The translations under genes and the position numbers were made by a program. Below, in pieces: positions 8,019-18,130 of a stretch of DNA of 64,000 nucleotides. Position 1 is the first letter of the stretch. The number at the start of each line of letters is the position of its first letter. Source of the stretch: an uncultured Gemmiger sp. (GTDB taxonomy: Bacteria > Bacillota > Clostridia > Oscillospirales > Ruminococcaceae); assembly GCA_944388145.1 (NCBI GenBank), contig CALXHQ010000002.1:248001-312000 (forward strand), written 5' to 3'. The notes under the pieces were generated by a model. The model was not told the origin of the DNA and did not search any database. It was given only the letters and a program-made list of their open reading frames with translations.

Positions 8019-9386
8019 ATGAACCCTATCCGCAAATGTTCCGCCGTGCTGCTGGCCGCACTGCTGCTGGCCGGCTGCGCCCCCGCCCTGCCGGAGACAT
8101 CCGCCCCATCGGAACCGCTCACCGCACCGGCCGACGACCTGTCCGGCAACTCGCTGGTGTTTCTCACATCGCAGGGGGAGGGCGGCCAGTATGCGTTCGG
8201 CACCGGGCCGGACACCGGCAGCGATCAGCGAATTCTGTGGGTGGACTATGCCGGCCGGACCATCTCCTACCTGTGTGCCCAGCCCAACTGCGACCACCGG
8301 ACCGACGCCTGCACCGCCTGTGTCCCTGTGCCGCCGGGGGATACGGCCACCCCTTACGCCCTCTGCTTTGCCGCCCCCGGCGGCCGGCTGGTGCTGCTGG
8401 TAACGGGCAAAGCCAGCGAAATCCTGGTGGCCAACGCCGACGGCACCGACCGCCGGGCGGTGGTGGACTGGACGGCGGACTCGATCTATCCCTATCTGGC
8501 GGACGGCCAGTCGCTCTATTACACCGGCAGCCGGGTATCGGAGGCGGGGGACGCGGCCTCCACCGCCCTTTACCAGGTACCGCTGGACGGCGGCCGGGCG
8601 GTGGAGGTTTTCCAGCTGCGCAATTCCGGCGACGGCACCGAGCAGGAAGAGGTCATCGGTGCCTGGGGCCGCAATGCGGTCACGCTGTACACCGACCTGC
8701 GGGACGCCATGACGGTTGAAAAGCCCGACCTGCCGCCGGATGTGACGCCGGAGGAGCACGCCGCCGCCTGGGACGCCTACTTTGCCGCGACGAACCGCTG
8801 CAAATCCACCCGCCAGGTCTGCCTGCGCAATGTGGACACCGGCGCAATGACTGTGCTGGCCCAGTGGGAATCCGACGGCCTGGATGCCGGCTGGCTGACC
8901 GCCTGGCAGGACGGGCAGCTGTACCAGCTGAAATCCGACCTGAGCGCCGCCCGCGCCACCACCCCCGACGGCCAGACCAGCGAAACACCGGTGCAGTGGC
9001 CGGAGGAATTGGCCGGTATGAACCATGGCAGCGGGCTTTCGGCGGTGATTGGCGGGCAGATGCTGGTCCACTGTTACCCGCCGGATGCGCCGGGCAGCCA
9101 TCTGGTGGCGGTGGACCCGGCCACCGGCCGCTGCACCGAGATCCGCCTGACCTGGCTAAACCCCGGCAGCGGCGGCGAGGAAGTCATGCCGCTGATGGGG
9201 TACGACAGCGAGTATGTGCTGCTGCGGTGCAGCCAACAGGAAACCACCAGCACCCAGCTCGGCCCCGACGGCACCGTCATCCCCGCCGTTGCCTATGAGG
9301 ACCGGTACGGGCTGCTGACGCTGGAGGACTTTTTTGCCTCCCGCCAGAACTGGCTGGAGCTTGGCGGCGGGTACCAGCTGTGGTGA
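8019..9386 (+). CDS. Lipoprotein with Cys/His cluster, function unknown
   Basis: Secreted lipoprotein of 455 residues with lipobox LLAGC (Cys20). The body has repeated strand-like stretches (NADGTDRRAVVDW, YQVPLDGGRAVEVF) that suggest a beta-propeller. Close to the N-terminus is a compact cluster: Cys86, Cys91, His93, Cys98 and Cys101 (CAQPNCDHRTDACTACV). This could bind metal or form disulfides. I do not recognise a named family. Start chosen at the ATG preceded by AAAGGAGG at eight bases. It lies after the ABC operon but has its own gap and terminator upstream, so it is probably separate. Convergent with the NADAR gene, seven bases apart. Confidence 0.7.
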   Translation: MNPIRKCSAVLLAALLLAGCAPALPETSAPSEPLTAPADDLSGNSLVFLTSQGEGGQYAFGTGPDTGSDQRILWVDYAGRTISYLCAQPNCDHRTDACTACVPVPPGDTATPYALCFAAPGGRLVLLVTGKASEILVANADGTDRRAVVDWTADSIYPYLADGQSLYYTGSRVSEAGDAASTALYQVPLDGGRAVEVFQLRNSGDGTEQEEVIGAWGRNAVTLYTDLRDAMTVEKPDLPPDVTPEEHAAAWDAYFAATNRCKSTRQVCLRNVDTGAMTVLAQWESDGLDAGWLTAWQDGQLYQLKSDLSAARATTPDGQTSETPVQWPEELAGMNHGSGLSAVIGGQMLVHCYPPDAPGSHLVAVDPATGRCTEIRLTWLNPGSGGEEVMPLMGYDSEYVLLRCSQQETTSTQLGPDGTVIPAVAYEDRYGLLTLEDFFASRQNWLELGGGYQLW

Positions 9387-9393
9387 TAGCAGG

Positions 9394-9873
9394 TCACCGC
9401 AGCGCCTCCCGCACCATCATCAGGGTAAAGCCCATCAGGTTCTGCCCGGTCCACTGATCCATATCAAAGCGGCGGGGGTCCCGGATGCCGATCCCGTTGC
9501 CCCACACCCGGTCCTCGGCCGAGCACTCGGCCATCAGGGCGTCGCCGGTATCCACCAGCTTTTTGCGCAACTCCACATTTTGGCGGAACTTTTCCACCAG
9601 CCCCTCGTAGACGATAATCTGCCGCAGGCCGGCCCAGATTTTATTATCGTAGGGGGTGACCTGGCGGCCCAGGGCCTTGATCCGGGCGGGATCATCGGTA
9701 GCCAGGATGGCCTGCATGGCCTCCTTGTCCCCAAACAGGCCCGCCTTGTGGAACATCATGTATTGTTCCAGCGAGGTGAAGGTGATGCCCCCCAGATAAA
9801 ACTCGCTTTTATACCAATTGCTGAACCAGGGGTTTTCATCCTCCACATTGTAAAAGCAAATCAGGTTTTGCAT
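9394..9873 (-). CDS. NADAR family protein (YbiA-like N-glycosidase)
   Basis: Soluble protein of 159 residues matching the NADAR/YbiA family throughout: ENPWFSNWYKSEF, the SLEQYMMFHKA motif, KIWAGLRQIIVYEGLVEKF, and the C-terminal WGNGIGIRD and GQNLMG motifs. Family members hydrolyse N-glycosidic bonds in riboflavin-pathway intermediates or remove ADP-ribose derivatives; some stand-alone copies occur in phage-defence or NAD contexts. No such context is visible here. Length is normal for the family. A promoter is at 9902-9931. Confidence 0.85.
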   Translation of the reverse strand: MQNLICFYNVEDENPWFSNWYKSEFYLGGITFTSLEQYMMFHKAGLFGDKEAMQAILATDDPARIKALGRQVTPYDNKIWAGLRQIIVYEGLVEKFRQNVELRKKLVDTGDALMAECSAEDRVWGNGIGIRDPRRFDMDQWTGQNLMGFTLMMVREALR

Positions 9874-9901
9874 GGCGTTGGGTCCTTTCTGTGCACAAAA
9901 T

Positions 9902-9931
9902 ATTTTATTTTGGATATATTCAACATCTCAA
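9902..9931 (-). promoter_or_regulatory. Promoter for the NADAR gene
   Basis: Minus strand: TTGAGA, 18-base spacer, TAAAAT, within an AT-rich island about 30 bases before the start codon. Confidence 0.5.
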
Positions 9932-9982
9932 TACAGGTCGGATTATCTTGCGGCAGTCCCCCCTCCGGGTGGCCGCTGCAAA

Positions 9983-10018
9983 GCGGAGGGCCGGCACCGC
10001 CGTCCCTCCGCCTTTTTT
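9983..10018. terminator. Hairpin with T tract facing plus strand
   Basis: GCGGAGGG and CCCTCCGC pair around a 13-base loop and are followed on the plus strand by CTTTTTTC. On the minus strand the hairpin follows the MATE gene but is trailed only by TTTGC. It may end MATE transcription weakly; the better orientation is plus, where no gene is seen upstream. Confidence 0.5.
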
Positions 10019-10036
10019 CAGGTATTGCAAGCCATC

Positions 10037-11407
10037 TCAATGCAGTGCGATCAATTTCTGCGGTGCCCCGCCGCCTGGGGTGGGGATGACCGCGTGGAAC
10101 AGATAGAACATAAACAGCACACCGCTGATGAACCAGGTGAGCGGATAAGCCCAGAAGATCACGCCGATCTCCGGCAGGATGCGCACCGCCACCGTGATGT
10201 AGGCAATGCGCAGCGCGCACCAGACTGCCAGCATGATGGCCATGGGCACAATGGGCCGCCCCAGCCCGCGCAGGATGCCGGCACAGCAGTGGCTGAGGGC
10301 CAGCAGGCAGTAAAACAGCGAGGCGGTATGTGCCTGCCGCACGCCGTAAACCACCACGTCAGGGTTGTTGTTGAACAGCCCGATCAGCAAAGGCGACAGG
10401 GCAAAGATCAGCACGCCCACCACCTCGGCCAGCGAGATGGAGGTCAGTATGCCAAACCGCATCCCCTTGCGCACCCGGTCCACCTGGCCGGCGCCCACAT
10501 TCTGGCTGACAAAGGTGGCCAGCGCCATCGAAAAGCAGGTCACCGGCAGAAAGGCAAATCCCTCCACCTTGCTGTATGCCGCACAGCCGGCCATCGCCTG
10601 GGAGCCGAAGGCGTTGATGTTGGCCTGCACAATGACATTTGCCAGCGAGATGACCGAGTTCTGCACACCGGAGGGCAGCCCCTGGGCCACCACTGCCCGC
10701 AGGGTGGGGCCGTCAAAGCGGACCTCCCGCCAGTGGATGGCGTAGGCGCCGGTGGCCCGGCTCAGCTTGCGGAAGGCCAAAAACGCGCTGACAATCTGGC
10801 TGATGATGGTGGCAAAGGCCGCCGACCCCACCCCCATGTGGAAGCCCGCCACAAACAAAAGGTCCAGCACCACGTTCAAAAGCGAGGCGGTGATCAGGTA
10901 AACCATCGGGCTGCGGCTGTCCCCCACCGATTGCAAAATGCTGGCCCCCACATTGTACAGCACCACCGCAATGCAGCCCATGAAATAAACCCGGAAATAG
11001 ACCACCGAGTTGTCCATGACATTTTCCGGCGTATCCATCCAGCGCAGGATTTGCGGGGTGAGGACGACGCCCACCACCGTCAGCACCAGGCCGGCCGCAA
11101 TGCCCAGCGCCACAGTGGTGTGCACCGCTTTTTTCAATGATGTTTCGTCCTTTGCGCCGAAATAGCGGGCCACCAGCACACCGGCGCCCAGGCTGACACC
11201 GTTGACAAAACCGGTGAGAAGAAAAATCAAACTGCCTGAGGACCCCACCGCCGCCAGCGCGTCGTCGCCGATGAAGTTGCCCACAATCACCGAGTCAACG
11301 GCGTTGTACAGCTGCTGAAACAGGTTGCTGAAAAAGATGGGGATGGCAAATGTGAGCATTCCCCTGGCCACGCTGCCGCTTGTCAGCGAAACTTGCCCCT
11401 TGAACAT
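10037..11407 (-). CDS. MATE family efflux transporter
   Basis: Twelve-helix membrane exporter of 456 residues. The N-terminus (GMLTFAIPIFFSNLFQQLYNAVDSVIVG pattern) and the repeated half (PSGVQNSVISLANVIVQANIN, FGSQAMAGCAAYSKVEGF) are characteristic of the DinF/NorM-like MATE branch common in Clostridia. It would export drugs or metabolites in exchange for Na+ or H+. It has its own strong promoter (11468-11495). Galactose gene galE lies upstream behind a terminator, so it is a separate unit. Confidence 0.9.
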   Translation of the reverse strand: MFKGQVSLTSGSVARGMLTFAIPIFFSNLFQQLYNAVDSVIVGNFIGDDALAAVGSSGSLIFLLTGFVNGVSLGAGVLVARYFGAKDETSLKKAVHTTVALGIAAGLVLTVVGVVLTPQILRWMDTPENVMDNSVVYFRVYFMGCIAVVLYNVGASILQSVGDSRSPMVYLITASLLNVVLDLLFVAGFHMGVGSAAFATIISQIVSAFLAFRKLSRATGAYAIHWREVRFDGPTLRAVVAQGLPSGVQNSVISLANVIVQANINAFGSQAMAGCAAYSKVEGFAFLPVTCFSMALATFVSQNVGAGQVDRVRKGMRFGILTSISLAEVVGVLIFALSPLLIGLFNNNPDVVVYGVRQAHTASLFYCLLALSHCCAGILRGLGRPIVPMAIMLAVWCALRIAYITVAVRILPEIGVIFWAYPLTWFISGVLFMFYLFHAVIPTPGGGAPQKLIALH

Positions 11408-11467
11408 GGTTCCCGGTCACATCCTTACACAAAAATAGCGGCCGTGCCCGGCAGGCACGACAGTTCC

Positions 11468-11495
11468 AGTGTATCACCGGAACCGCACTTGTCAA
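11468..11495 (-). promoter_or_regulatory. Sigma-A promoter for the MATE gene
   Basis: Minus strand: consensus TTGACA, 16-base spacer, TACACT with a TG one base before it. The leader contains a small GTGCC/GGCAC hairpin. Confidence 0.75.
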
Positions 11496-11546
11496 GAGCG
11501 TTTTTCCGCCTGGCTGCCGCGCCCGTTTTTGCCCGGAACACAAAAA

Positions 11547-11572
11547 GCGGCAGCCCTGCCGCGGGCTGCCGC
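11547..11572 (-). terminator. galE terminator
   Basis: Perfect 10-base stem GCGGCAGCCC/GGGCTGCCGC followed on the minus strand by TTTTTGTG. A second smaller inverted repeat (GTTTTCCAC/GTGGAAAAC) lies right after the galE stop at about 11603-11625. Confidence 0.85.
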
Positions 11573-11627
11573 CTGTTACATTTTTCGCGCTTGACAGGCC
11601 GCAGTTTTCCACAAAACGGTGGAAAAC

Positions 11628-12656
11628 TCACTCTGCCTTGGTCTTGTAGCCGTCCGGGTTGCGGCTCTGCCAGTTCCAGCTGTCGCGGCACATCTCGTCG
11701 ATGCCGTACTCCGCCTTCCATCCCAGCTCCCGCTCGGCCTTGGCCGGGTCAGCGTAGCATTCGGCGATGTCGCCGGGACGGCGCGGGTCGATGACGTAGG
11801 GCAGCTCCCTGCCGCAGGCCTTGCTGAAGGCGTGGATCACGTCCAGCACACTGTACCCATGGCCGGTGCCCAGGTTGCAGATGAACAGGCCGGGCTTTTC
11901 CTCCAGCTTTTTGATGGCCGCCACATGGCCGCGGGCCAGATCCACCACATGGATGTAGTCCCGCACGCCGGTGCCGTCGGGGGTGGGGTAGTCATTGCCA
12001 AAGACGTGCACTTTTTCCAGCTTGCCCACAGCCACCTTGGCAATGTAGGGCACCAGGTTGTTGGGGATGCCGTTGGGGTCTTCGCCGATCAGGCCGGAGG
12101 GATGGGCGCCGATGGGGTTAAAGTAGCGCAGGATGGCCACATTCAGCTCCGGGTCGGCATGGCAGCAATCGGTCAGGATTCGCTCGGTAAAGACCTTGGT
12201 GGTACCGTAGGGGTTGGTGGTGGCGCCGGTGGGGAAATCCTCGGTGATGGGCACGCTGGCCGGATCCCCGTAAACCGTGGCTGAGGAGGAGAAAATAAAG
12301 TTGTGGCAGCCATAGCGGCGCATCACATCCAAAATGTTCAGCGTGCAGGCCAGGTTGTTGGAATAGTACTCGATGGGCTTGGACACGCTCTCCCCCACCG
12401 CTTTGTAAGCGGCAAACTGGATCACGCAGTCAATGTCCGGGTTGGCGGCAAACAGGGCCTCCACCGTGGCCTTGTCGGTCATGTCCGCCTCCACAAAGCG
12501 GAAATCCTTGCCGGTGATGGTCTTGACGCGGTTGAGCGCCTCGGGGCAGGAGTTGTAGAAGTTGTCGGCCACAACGATCTCGTAACCGGCGTTCAGGAGT
12601 TCGACGCAGGTGTGGCTGCCAATGTAGCCGGCACCGCCGCTGACCAGAATTGCCAT
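11628..12656 (-). CDS. galE: UDP-glucose 4-epimerase
   Basis: Cytoplasmic enzyme of 342 residues that interconverts UDP-glucose and UDP-galactose (and often the N-acetyl forms). The Rossmann motif GGAGYIG is at residues 7-13, Ser124 lies in FSSSATVYG, and the catalytic pair is Tyr150/Lys154 in NPYGTTK. Length and C-terminal motifs (YFNPIGAHPSG, VRDYIHVVDLA) are full GalE. Start ATG with AAGGAGAG at seven bases. It stands alone. It would supply UDP-Gal(NAc) for the polysaccharide cluster and recycle galactose released by the GH36 enzyme; that link is inferred. Confidence 0.95.
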   Translation of the reverse strand: MAILVSGGAGYIGSHTCVELLNAGYEIVVADNFYNSCPEALNRVKTITGKDFRFVEADMTDKATVEALFAANPDIDCVIQFAAYKAVGESVSKPIEYYSNNLACTLNILDVMRRYGCHNFIFSSSATVYGDPASVPITEDFPTGATTNPYGTTKVFTERILTDCCHADPELNVAILRYFNPIGAHPSGLIGEDPNGIPNNLVPYIAKVAVGKLEKVHVFGNDYPTPDGTGVRDYIHVVDLARGHVAAIKKLEEKPGLFICNLGTGHGYSVLDVIHAFSKACGRELPYVIDPRRPGDIAECYADPAKAERELGWKAEYGIDEMCRDSWNWQSRNPDGYKTKAE

Positions 12657-12784
12657 AGCACTCTCTCCTTTTGCACTTATGTTGCCATTTGTATCCGGCA
12701 GTCCCGATGCATACACAACACAACCGGCTGGAATTTTGCCTGTTTTTGCTGATTCTGCGGGGATTGTTCCGGGCTTTCTATTAA

Positions 12785-13714
12785 TTATTCTACTTCACTG
12801 TCGGTGTTTGTAACATGGACGTTTGGGGGTTGTGCATATCGGTTTGTTGCGGCCCTCTGGGCAGCCTGGCGCGCCCGGCGCGAGAAGTCCCGCGGGGTGA
12901 CGCCGTAGGTCCGTTTGAAGCTGCGGGAAAAGTACGCTCCATCCGCAAAGCCCAGCAAAGCTGCCGTTTCGCCGGGGGCGTAGCCGCTCGCCAGCAGGGC
13001 GCGGGCCCGGTCCATTTTCATGGCGGCAAAGGTTTCCATGGGGCCCTTGTGCAGCCTGGCCCGGAAGGCTTTTTGCAGCCGGGCGCGGGGGCAGCCGTTG
13101 TCCCGGCAGACCTGGTCCACCGTCAGCTCCCGGTTCAGGTTTCGGCTGAAATACAGCTGCACAGCCTCCACCAGCAGCTGCTGTTCCCGTTCCAGCCGGG
13201 CGCGGCTGCTCTGGCGGCGGGGGCGGCGCTGGCTGCGCACCAACAGGATGAGCAGTGTCTCCACACAGATGCACAACAGCTGCTGTGCAGCAAAGGGGGC
13301 CTCCGCCCGGGGCTCCATGATATGGTCCGGCCCTGCGGGGGCAAAGGCTTCCCCCACCGCCCGCACAATCTGCTGCAGCCAGACCTTCTCGCCCGGGCCG
13401 GGCCTCAGCACACAGCCGCGCAGGTCATCCAGCGCCTGCCCCACACAGACAAAATCCAGCCGCAGCACCTCGGGGGGGACTTCCCCCACCGCCCGCATGG
13501 CACAGGTCTCGCCGGGCTCGTGCAGCAGCAGCTGGCCTGCCCGCAGCGTGACGGTGCGGGCGTCGCAGAGCTCCTCCACCGCGCCGCCGGACAGATACAC
13601 CAGCTGCCAGGTATCGCAGATACGCTCGGGCATTCCATCGCCGGTGCGCCACTCCTCCACCGAGGCAGCAGGCACCTGCTCCACCCGCAGGGGAAATTCT
13701 TCAGCGGTGGGCAT
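12785..13714 (-). CDS. AraC family transcriptional regulator
   Basis: Protein of about 309 residues. The N-terminal ~100 residues look like a cupin sensor (WQLVYLSGGAVEEL, AGQLLLHEPGETC). The C-terminal ~100 residues carry the paired helix-turn-helix: LTVDQVCRDNGCPRARLQKAFRA and ETAALLGFADGAYFSRSFKRTYGVTPRDF patterns. The ATG at 13714 is preferred because GAAGGGGG then lies at a usable distance; an ATG two codons upstream sits on the ribosome site. It starts 12 bases after the metalloprotease-like lipoprotein gene, so it is probably cotranscribed. The effector is unknown. Confidence 0.85.
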   Translation of the reverse strand: MPTAEEFPLRVEQVPAASVEEWRTGDGMPERICDTWQLVYLSGGAVEELCDARTVTLRAGQLLLHEPGETCAMRAVGEVPPEVLRLDFVCVGQALDDLRGCVLRPGPGEKVWLQQIVRAVGEAFAPAGPDHIMEPRAEAPFAAQQLLCICVETLLILLVRSQRRPRRQSSRARLEREQQLLVEAVQLYFSRNLNRELTVDQVCRDNGCPRARLQKAFRARLHKGPMETFAAMKMDRARALLASGYAPGETAALLGFADGAYFSRSFKRTYGVTPRDFSRRARQAAQRAATNRYAQPPNVHVTNTDSEVE

Positions 13715-13726
13715 GGGCATCCCCCT

Positions 13727-14791
13727 TCAGTGTGCGACCGCCACAGGCGGGCGGGCCGCGGTCACGTCGTCAGGCAGCTGGACCACCCCGGCCAGTTCCC
13801 CGGTGCTGAACACGCCGGGGGGCATCTCGTTCACCTCAGGGAAGGCTTCCGCCCCCTCAAAGGTGCTGCACAGCCCCAGCCGGCTGCCGGTCAGCGGGCT
13901 GATCTGCTTTTCCACCGCACCGTACACAAGGCTTCCATCGGGGCCATAGGTATCCAGCATGATCTCGTCCGGCCAGGTGGCCTGGACATAATCCGCCAGC
14001 TGTGATGTCACATAGTAGTCGTTGCTGCCTGCGTAGAGATCGGGCGCGCCGTACAGGTGCAGGATCTCGTGGGCGTAGACGGCGGGCGTCTCAAAGTCAT
14101 CGGGGCCGCTGTAAGCGTCGGTGCGGTACAGGCAGCTGAACTCATGGTAATAGTCGCTGCCGTCCTCCAGATAATGCACCATCGTGAAGGAGGACCCGCT
14201 CACCGGCAAAAAAATCAGAAACCCGATGCTGGAGGTCCCGTACTGTCCTCGCAGTTCTGCGGTGTCCAGCTGTTCACACAGGTCGTAGACGGCGGTGTAG
14301 AATGCATCGCTCTCGGCCGAGTTGGTCCCGCCGGCAAAGCGGCCGTTGTACTGAGTTCTGACAAACAGGTTGCTGTCCGGGGTACCGTCGTCACAGATAA
14401 TGTTGGCCTCGGCACCATACTGGGCGCACTGCTGCCCGATCCAGTCCACGGCGGTGGCCAGCGTTTGGCGGCTGCGCGCGATGTCCTCCTCGGTCCAGCT
14501 GACACCGCCCCTCTCGTCCAGATAGACGCTGACCAGCACGCTGGGCCAGCCCAACAGGCCGGCGCTGCCGTACATACACTGTTCCCGGGTCAGCGAGGGA
14601 TCGGCATACCACTGGCCGTACCAGTCGTCGGAGGGCTGCTCGCCGGTGTCCGGCTGGGGCCAGTCAAAGGGGGTGCGCCCCCCGGAGGAGGGCGAGTTCA
14701 AAGCCAGGCGGGGGGCACAGCCCGCCAGGGCCAGTGCCGCCGCCAGCAGCCCGGCTGTCAGTGCCGCCGGGCGAAAAGACTTCCATTTCAC
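13727..14791 (-). CDS. Putative zinc metalloprotease lipoprotein
   Basis: Secreted lipoprotein of 354 residues; lipobox ALAGC with Cys25. It has the zinc motif HEILH at 241-245 followed by Gly248 and Asp251, giving HExxHxxGxxD, the pattern of snapalysin-type metzincins. No wider family match is recognised. The GTG start at 14791 is chosen because AAAGGAAA precedes it and the signal peptide follows directly. It sits between clpE and an araC-type gene on the same strand with short gaps. A structural, non-catalytic role cannot be excluded. Confidence 0.7.
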   Translation of the reverse strand: MKWKSFRPAALTAGLLAAALALAGCAPRLALNSPSSGGRTPFDWPQPDTGEQPSDDWYGQWYADPSLTREQCMYGSAGLLGWPSVLVSVYLDERGGVSWTEEDIARSRQTLATAVDWIGQQCAQYGAEANIICDDGTPDSNLFVRTQYNGRFAGGTNSAESDAFYTAVYDLCEQLDTAELRGQYGTSSIGFLIFLPVSGSSFTMVHYLEDGSDYYHEFSCLYRTDAYSGPDDFETPAVYAHEILHLYGAPDLYAGSNDYYVTSQLADYVQATWPDEIMLDTYGPDGSLVYGAVEKQISPLTGSRLGLCSTFEGAEAFPEVNEMPPGVFSTGELAGVVQLPDDVTAARPPVAVAH

Positions 14792-14843
14792 AGGCGGTTT
14801 CCTTTCCCGCAGATGCGCAAGTAGGGGCCATGCAGGGGCAGGG

Positions 14844-17132
<2,289 letters not shown>

Positions 17133-17319
17133 TGGGTTCCCTCCCTTGGCGCGGATGCCGAGAAAAGCAATGGTGCACAGATACACCCTGGCACAACCGC
17201 GCTGTTGGCGGAGAGCTGTTTTTTGATTTTGCCCGCTCCGCCACCGGTTTGCGGCAAAGCCGCCCCCCGCGGGCAACGGGGGTGTCTATGTTCAGGATTG
17301 TGATTGACGGTGCAAAAGA

Positions 17320-17359
17320 GGGGAATGCCCGCGGGCTATCGTTCCGCATAACATTCCCC
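17320..17359 (-). promoter_or_regulatory. Leader inverted repeat of clpE
   Basis: Directly behind the clpE promoter, GGGGAATG and CATTCCCC form an eight-base stem with an inner GCGG/CCGC stem, followed on the minus strand by TCTTTTGC. It could be an operator or an attenuator. It is not a CIRCE element or a typical CtsR heptad. Confidence 0.45.
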
Positions 17360-17360
17360 C

Positions 17361-17388
17361 ACAATATTAGTTTACCACAGCCTGTCAA
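17361..17388 (-). promoter_or_regulatory. clpE promoter
   Basis: Minus strand: TTGACA, 16-base spacer, TATTGT, about 230 bases before the ATG at 17132. Confidence 0.65.
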
Positions 17389-17399
17389 TATGCGGAGCC

Positions 17400-18086
17400 T
17401 TACGCCAGGAAGGGGTTCAGCGCCGCAAACAGGTTGTACAGCAGGCTGCTGTTCAGCGTCTGCTGGGAAAGCAGGTCCACACTGCCGCCGGTGACCGCAG
17501 CGCCGCCCCACAGCACCAGGCTGAGCACCCAGCAGTCCAGCAGGCCGCTGATCAGGCCCAGCACCAGGCCCAGCGTCCGGTTCACCGTGCCCACCAGCGG
17601 GATGTGGTTGATCAGCTGCATGGTGCGGGACACCAGTCCCACCAGCCAGCGGATCACCACGCACAGCAGCAAAAACAGCACCGACTGCAGCAGCGGCATC
17701 AGCACCGGCTGCAGCGCCATGACCACCTGGTTGGCCACCTCGCCGGCCACATTGGTGGTGGCATCGGCCAGCGGCTGCTGCAGGGCGTCGGACAGACCGT
17801 TCAGCACCGCGTCGGGCAAAAAGCCCAAGTACTCCTGCAGCACCGACAGCAGGCTTTGCCCCTGGGTGCTCAGCGCCTGGGAGATTCCTGTGGTCACCGG
17901 CGCGGTGATGAGATTTTCAAAGATAGCCGGCGCCAGGGCAGTGGTCAGCAGCAGCGCCAGCACAATGCCGATCACGCTGCCAAGCAGGTTCAACGCCTCG
18001 GCGATCAGGCCGGCACGGCGGCCGTACAGGGCCGTCATAATCAGAATCAGCACAAAGATCAGGTCATAAATCAATCCAATAGGCAT
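17400..18086 (-). CDS. CvpA family membrane protein
   Basis: Membrane protein of 227 residues. The N-terminus (IYDLIFVLILIMTALYGRRAGLIAEALNLLGSV pattern) is typical of CvpA, a family linked to envelope maintenance and once to colicin V production. Four hydrophobic segments are visible, with a polar middle region (residues ~70-130). ATG at 18086 follows GGGAGG at nine bases. It is 44 bases downstream of the DUF5711-like gene, an arrangement seen in related Clostridia. Exact function unknown. Confidence 0.8.
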   Translation of the reverse strand: MPIGLIYDLIFVLILIMTALYGRRAGLIAEALNLLGSVIGIVLALLLTTALAPAIFENLITAPVTTGISQALSTQGQSLLSVLQEYLGFLPDAVLNGLSDALQQPLADATTNVAGEVANQVVMALQPVLMPLLQSVLFLLLCVVIRWLVGLVSRTMQLINHIPLVGTVNRTLGLVLGLISGLLDCWVLSLVLWGGAAVTGGSVDLLSQQTLNSSLLYNLFAALNPFLA

Positions 18087-18130
18087 GGCTACATTCCTCC
18101 CCGTGGGTTGGGTCATGGATGGGCGTGCGG

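Noticed and set aside
6000..9101. A minus-strand open frame of about 1030 codons opposite the ABC operon
   Set aside because: It is antisense to clear transporter genes, has histidine/glycine/glutamine-rich sequence typical of the reverse of GC-rich coding DNA, and matches no domain.
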